A DNA stretch of 64,000 nt. Source: Euonymus europaeus (Eukaryota > Streptophyta > Magnoliopsida > Celastrales > Celastraceae). The notes beneath the pieces were generated by a model. The model saw only the letters and a list, made by a program, of their open reading frames with translations. It did no database searches and was not told the origin of the DNA. The stretch lies in assembly GCA_963580455.1 (NCBI GenBank), contig OY756958.1, positions 2,616,501 through 2,680,500 on the forward strand, in the 5' to 3' direction. Made by a program: the position numbers and the translations under genes. Shown piece after piece: positions 60,018 through 64,000 of the stretch (positions are counted from its first letter, which is position 1; every line of letters begins with the position of its first letter).

Positions 60018-62336
60018 TCAAACTTCAGCATCCTCGTTCAAACGTGAACCAGCACATGACCTGCTAGAGCTCCCCCTGCGGCGTTTAACACCCCACATCT
60101 TCTTCTTCATGACACTCGGGGGACGACCCTTCCCTCTCTTAGGAACTGGGTCATTCGAGTTCGACGTAAGTTGATTAGAAGGTGTATGGCCGATCGATGT
60201 AGCATTCTTTGTAGACTCGTCAATCCATTTGAGAACATTCACATACAATCCCTCATTCTCAGATGCTAAATCAGCTAATTGATGAAAGGATTTACACATA
60301 TCATCATACCTTTGATGTTCAACAGTTGTCGTCCATCCAACATAATTGATCTTCACCCGAGAGTGGCATCTTCTCACATCCTTCCTCCATCTCCTACAAA
60401 TGTACATTGCAGGCAGCAAATACTCATTATTAGAAATAAGAACCGTCAAAGCATGCCTGCAAACGATGCCCCTAAACTGAAACATCATACAGCTACAACT
60501 CACTTCAAGGCCATCATACAAAACCTGAAACATTACTTTCTTCTTACCACCTTCCCCATAGACAATATCCTCATTGACATAATACCGCTCATGATACGGG
60601 AGCTTCTCAGTGGATTTAATTCCACAGTACATCATCGCAATCAACTCTTTTTGGAACTCAACAAACTTTTGCGCTGTATAAAGATTCTGAATTTGCTTCT
60701 CCATCTCATAAATTGAAGAGCACGGCATCTGCCTATTCAAGGACTCGAAATCAGCCATCTTTTCTTTCTCTATCTTTTTACGCAATGCGCTCTCATACTG
60801 CTCGACAAATTGCTTTAACGTCGTCTTAGAATTGACGTACCCATCAAAGAACGCATTCATACTCTCGCTCCGACCAGTTGTTGACATTCCAGCCCAAAAA
60901 TGTCTCTTAACAAACACTGGAACCCACATCTCCTTCTTAGAATACAAATAACTAAGCCATTCATTCTCATCCAATCCATAAAGACACAGCATCATCCTCC
61001 ATGTCTCTATCAAACACATCAAAACATGGAAAAAATATTAGAAAACAACAACACTTAAATTTAAGTACAAAGATAACAACACTGACAACCAAATAGTTAC
61101 AGTGTAAAAATATGTTATTACATTGCAAAAATTGAATGGAAACAATGTATTAAAAATTAAACCAATGTCATAAGGTTCTGCCAATTCAAAACTCACAATG
61201 AAAATAAAATTTCAAAACAATGCAATACCTTCAAAGTCATCAATGCTTTGCGAATCATATACAGCTGCACCCAACAAACGAGTTATACCATCATATTCTC
61301 TATGTGAACCCAATTTTTCAGGTACCTTTTTCATGATGTGCCATAAACACCATCTGTGCCTCGTGTTTGGAAAAACAACCTCAATTGCATTTTTCATTGC
61401 CCTGTCTTGATCAGTTATAATACCTTGGGGAGCAACCCCACCCATGCAAGCCAACCAAGTACTGAATAACCAAATAAAAGTCTGTGTGTCCTCACGAGAT
61501 ATAAGTCCACACCCAAGCAGAATGGAATGCCCATGATGGTTAACACCTACAAAAGGAGCAAATGGCATATCATACTTGTTCGTGAGGTATGTGGTGTCGA
61601 ATGTAATAACATCTCCAAATTCTTCGTACGCCGCCCTGCTTCGGGGATCAGCCCAAAAAACATTCCTCAGACGACCCTCATCATCCCAATCAATCAAAGA
61701 AAAAAAACCACTGTTATTAGATTGCATCCTCAAGAAATATTTCTGCATTGCATCTGCATCACCAATACCAAGACGAATCCCTCTAGCTCTAGCAATAACA
61801 TTCCTCGTATCCCTCTCTAAGAAAGTCAACTCCTCATGCCCACCAGCACCTATTACAAATGAATTGTGACTCTTGTTTGGCCTAATCCCCGCAATGTCAT
61901 TGATCTCCAATTGCCGCTTAACGTGAGGGCTAATCTCTCTATTGCATTTGAAAAATCTCGATTGACTCGGACTCAACACGTGATTATGATCATCATCGAA
62001 CATAGTAATCTCCCATTTTGCATCAGTAGACAACCGGGCAGCCAATCTAGCCTTACACTCGTTCTTTGAATGCGCACGATGATTGACCACTATTTTAGAA
62101 CGACTATAATATTTGTCCGACCTCCCACAAGTAAATGTCAAATATTTATGAATCCCATTCACATCCTTCGTAATAGACCTCTTCTTCACAGAAAAACCAT
62201 TTGCAATCCCGTAAGCGCGGTAAAAATCGAACAACTCATCAATGGAGTCAAACAACATCCCTGGCATAGGAACATTCGATCCAGCATGCTCGACGAACTC
62301 GTACACACTCTCAGCAGGTTCTATCAAATTCAACAT
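60018..62336 (-). CDS. MULE transposase, FAR1/FHY3-like
   Basis: Two exons on the minus strand, 62336-61229 and 61006-60018, give 698 aa. Order: FAR1-type DNA-binding zinc region (GFSVKKRSITKDVNG, FTCGRSDKY, NECKARLAARL, FDDDHNHVLSP); MULE catalytic domain with D247 (VITFDTTYLTNKYD), D309 (GIITDQDRAMKNAI) and E417 (GRSESMNAF); SWIM zinc finger C540-H554 (CSCMMFQFRGIVCRHAL); and a basic tail with an AT-hook-like KRGKGRPPS and KRRRGSS. This is the layout of MULE transposases from which FHY3/FAR1 factors were domesticated. The start at 62336 follows a good acceptor (TGTGCAG) at 62342, so an upstream exon is likely; a candidate donor lies near 63051. No lesion was seen in the frame. Confidence 0.92.
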
Positions 62337-62439
62337 TGTCCCGCTGCACATATAAAATAAATGACCAGTTAAAAAAGCATCAAATATTTTGAAAATTAAT
62401 GACAACAACTACTCACCAAATATAACTTCTATACATTGT

Positions 62440-62560
62440 CCATCTATATCAATACACTGCATTATATTGCCCAGTACCTTATTACATTTCCCATTACCTT
62501 ATTACATTGCCCATTACATTACTATATTACCCAGTATCTTATTACAATGCCCAAAACACA
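62440..62560. repeat. Short degenerate tandem repeats in the transposase leader
   Basis: Variants of ATTACATTGCCCATTACCTT repeat about five times over roughly 110 bases. Confidence 0.8.
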
Positions 62561-63274
62561 ATGTCAACACCGTCATTTCTATGTACAAAAGGTCTTTCAA
62601 ACAGTTACACTTATTAACAAAAAAGACTAACACAATGTGACAAAATCTAAAAACAATGCAAAACAAGTCTCAAACACAATGACACTTGTCGTAATTACAA
62701 TATAAATTTATTACACTAAACTGTCTCTTATAACTTCGCTGTGTTGTTCAGACAACAAAAGCAAAACAAAAATAAACGAACAAAATTTCGTGATTACAAT
62801 ATAAATAAATTACATTAACTGTCTCTTATTAACTCTTCATTGTTGTTCGGATAACAAAAGCATACAAAAATGACCGAAAAATACATTATTCTACGAAACA
62901 ACAAAATTAATACAAAACCCAACCAAATCCCAAAACCCCCACTCTGAAATCAACAAGATCCAAAAAAATAAACACACAGGAAACTCTGATCCATACAAAA
63001 AACGAAACCTAAAACATTTAAAAGACATTAACGAGCCATGTATTACCTTAACGATGACGATGAGCTCGTATTTCTTCCGAATTCTTCCATATATCATACA
63101 AAAAAACTTAGCTTTTGACTGTAAGACAAAACTGAGCTTCAATGCCCAAGACAGAGGCACTAACCATGGTCAAAACCCAAGTTAAAACACCAGTAGAGAG
63201 AGAAGCGGGAACTCCAAAGTCCTAAGCGGGAAACACAGTTTCCAATAAAGAATTACTCTTTTATTTTCTTGTCC

Positions 63275-63315
63275 AAATCTATGTGGCATGATGAGGTGTC
63301 ATGCCACATAGATTT
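63275..63315. repeat. Near-terminal perfect hairpin of the MULE
   Basis: AAATCTATGTGGCATGA (63275-63291) and its exact reverse complement (63299-63315) are separated by seven bases. Two more flanking base pairs extend the stem to 19. Confidence 0.93.
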
Positions 63316-63359
63316 GGGATGTTTTGGGATGTTTATATTTGGGACCTTTAGCATTTTCC
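63297..63359 (-). repeat. Right terminal inverted repeat of the MULE
   Basis: It aligns with 53768-53830 when reversed, with about three quarters of positions matching. Confidence 0.85.
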
Positions 63360-63368
63360 ATTCAAACA

Positions 63369-64000
63369 AGTGAAGAAGACGAAAAGACTAAAATAGGGAG
63401 AAACGGATATTCGACGGAATAAGACCAGCTGAGCTGGACGTGTTCTCAATACTCATAGCCAAAGCTAATCCTATACAGAAGAACAAGATACATCGCTCTC
63501 TGCTTTCCCCACACGCCACTAGGCCCACCACCGCGAACGTTATTTCACCAAAATACCCCTTAGTCACCGAACCAAACACCAAACACCAAACACCATCGGC
63601 TTTTAAAATTAGGTGGGATTTGGAGGAAACGTATTATTTTGTTCAAATTCAAATAAATCCGAATACAAAAATATATCCTTTTCATTTCTATTTGATAGAT
63701 TATATCTCTATTTTGTTTTGTCACAAATTATAGCTTACTTCTTTATTGACAATAAGTAAAAAATCACTAATTTATTAATATAATCTCATCTTTATTAACA
63801 AAGGAAATTAAATCCTAACAAATTAATTAAATTTATTACTTTAATAATATTAATTAATTTGTTTAATCTGTATGAAAAAATTAAATAAACCTATAAATAG
63901 GGACGGACGGACGAAGCAAGTAATAAATATTGCCTAGATAAACTTGTGGGCAATTTAGTCAATCAAATGAAACAGTGGAATTCCGTGTTGATTTCTATAT
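63369..64000. other. Flank right of the MULE, with possible promoter
   Basis: AT-rich DNA without a supported gene. CTATAAATAG at 63891-63900 is a good TATA box on the plus strand followed by GC-richer sequence, so a gene may begin just beyond the window. Confidence 0.4.

Larger units (their letters stand above)
53759..63368. mobile_element. 9.6-kb Mutator-like element (MULE) with transposase and Ulp1 protease gene
   Basis: The element spans 53768-63359 and is flanked by the exact 9-bp duplication ATTCAAACA (53759-53767 and 63360-63368), the hallmark of Mutator superfamily insertion. The left end (from 53768) and the reverse complement of the right end (from 63359) align over about 63 bp, sharing for instance ATCCCAAA, CATCC and ATGTGGCATG. 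Inside are two convergent multi-exon genes, a Ulp1-like protease (+) and a FAR1-type transposase (-), both with open frames. MULEs that carry Ulp1 genes are known in plants (Kaonashi in Arabidopsis, CUMULE in melon); this copy belongs to that general type. It appears complete and possibly autonomous. Confidence 0.94.

Noticed and set aside
61527..62069. Plus-strand frames opposite the MULE transposase
   Set aside because: They are mirror frames of the transposase exon and carry no motif.

Overview
The window is nuclear DNA of a eudicot plant. It is AT-rich with long intergenic stretches, microsatellites and many transposons, and its genes carry plant-type GT-AG introns. The species cannot be named from the sequence. 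Five host gene families are recognised: TONNEAU2/FASS (PP2A B''-type subunit), a Topors-like RING E3 ligase, APC7 (anaphase-promoting complex subunit 7), two CC-type glutaredoxins (ROXY family), and the receptor-like cytoplasmic kinase PBL27. All exon models below were built by hand from conserved protein sequence and splice sites, and each sums to a whole number of codons.

Layout. 1-4.4 kb: intergenic, with an (AT)n(AG)n microsatellite. 4.65-9.24 kb (+): TON2, 12 exons, one with a GC donor. 10.5-18.2 kb (-): RING E3 gene whose second intron carries a complete, almost unmutated Ty3/gypsy element (11776-17191; 423-bp LTRs differing at one base; one 1503-aa gag-pol frame; 5-bp target duplication). 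18.5-26.0 kb (+): APC7, 18 exons, head-to-head with the RING gene over 321 bp. It carries a hAT-type MITE with an exact 8-bp target duplication and a tandem duplication spanning the acceptor and start of exon 10. 26-30 kb: intergenic, with a broken PIF/Harbinger transposase fragment.

30.4 kb (-) and 41.0 kb (+): two intronless 102-aa glutaredoxins pointing away from each other. Between them lie a long inverted repeat, a CACTA terminus, a decayed Ty1/copia element (34948-39649, 5-bp target duplication) and a LINE-type remnant. 41.3-47.9 kb: intergenic, with MITE-like sequences and LINE tails. 48.3-53.0 kb (+): PBL27, 5 exons. 53.77-63.36 kb: a 9.6-kb Mutator-like element with degenerate terminal inverted repeats and an exact 9-bp target duplication. 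It carries two convergent, apparently intact genes: a coiled-coil/Ulp1 (C48) protease (+) and a FAR1-type MULE transposase (-). 63.4-64 kb: AT-rich DNA with a possible TATA box.

The order TON2 - glutaredoxin - PBL27 resembles Arabidopsis AT5G18580 - AT5G18600 - AT5G18610 (recalled from general knowledge), so this is probably an ancestral segment enlarged by transposons and extra genes. The host genes act in separate processes: cortical microtubules and the preprophase band (TON2), ubiquitin-dependent proteolysis (RING, APC7), redox and TGA-factor control (glutaredoxins) and chitin-triggered immunity (PBL27). The most novel-looking material is the MULE with its protease cargo, the APC7 exon duplication that keeps an open in-frame alternative, the very recent retrotransposon in the RING intron, and a CC-type glutaredoxin that has lost the CC motif.
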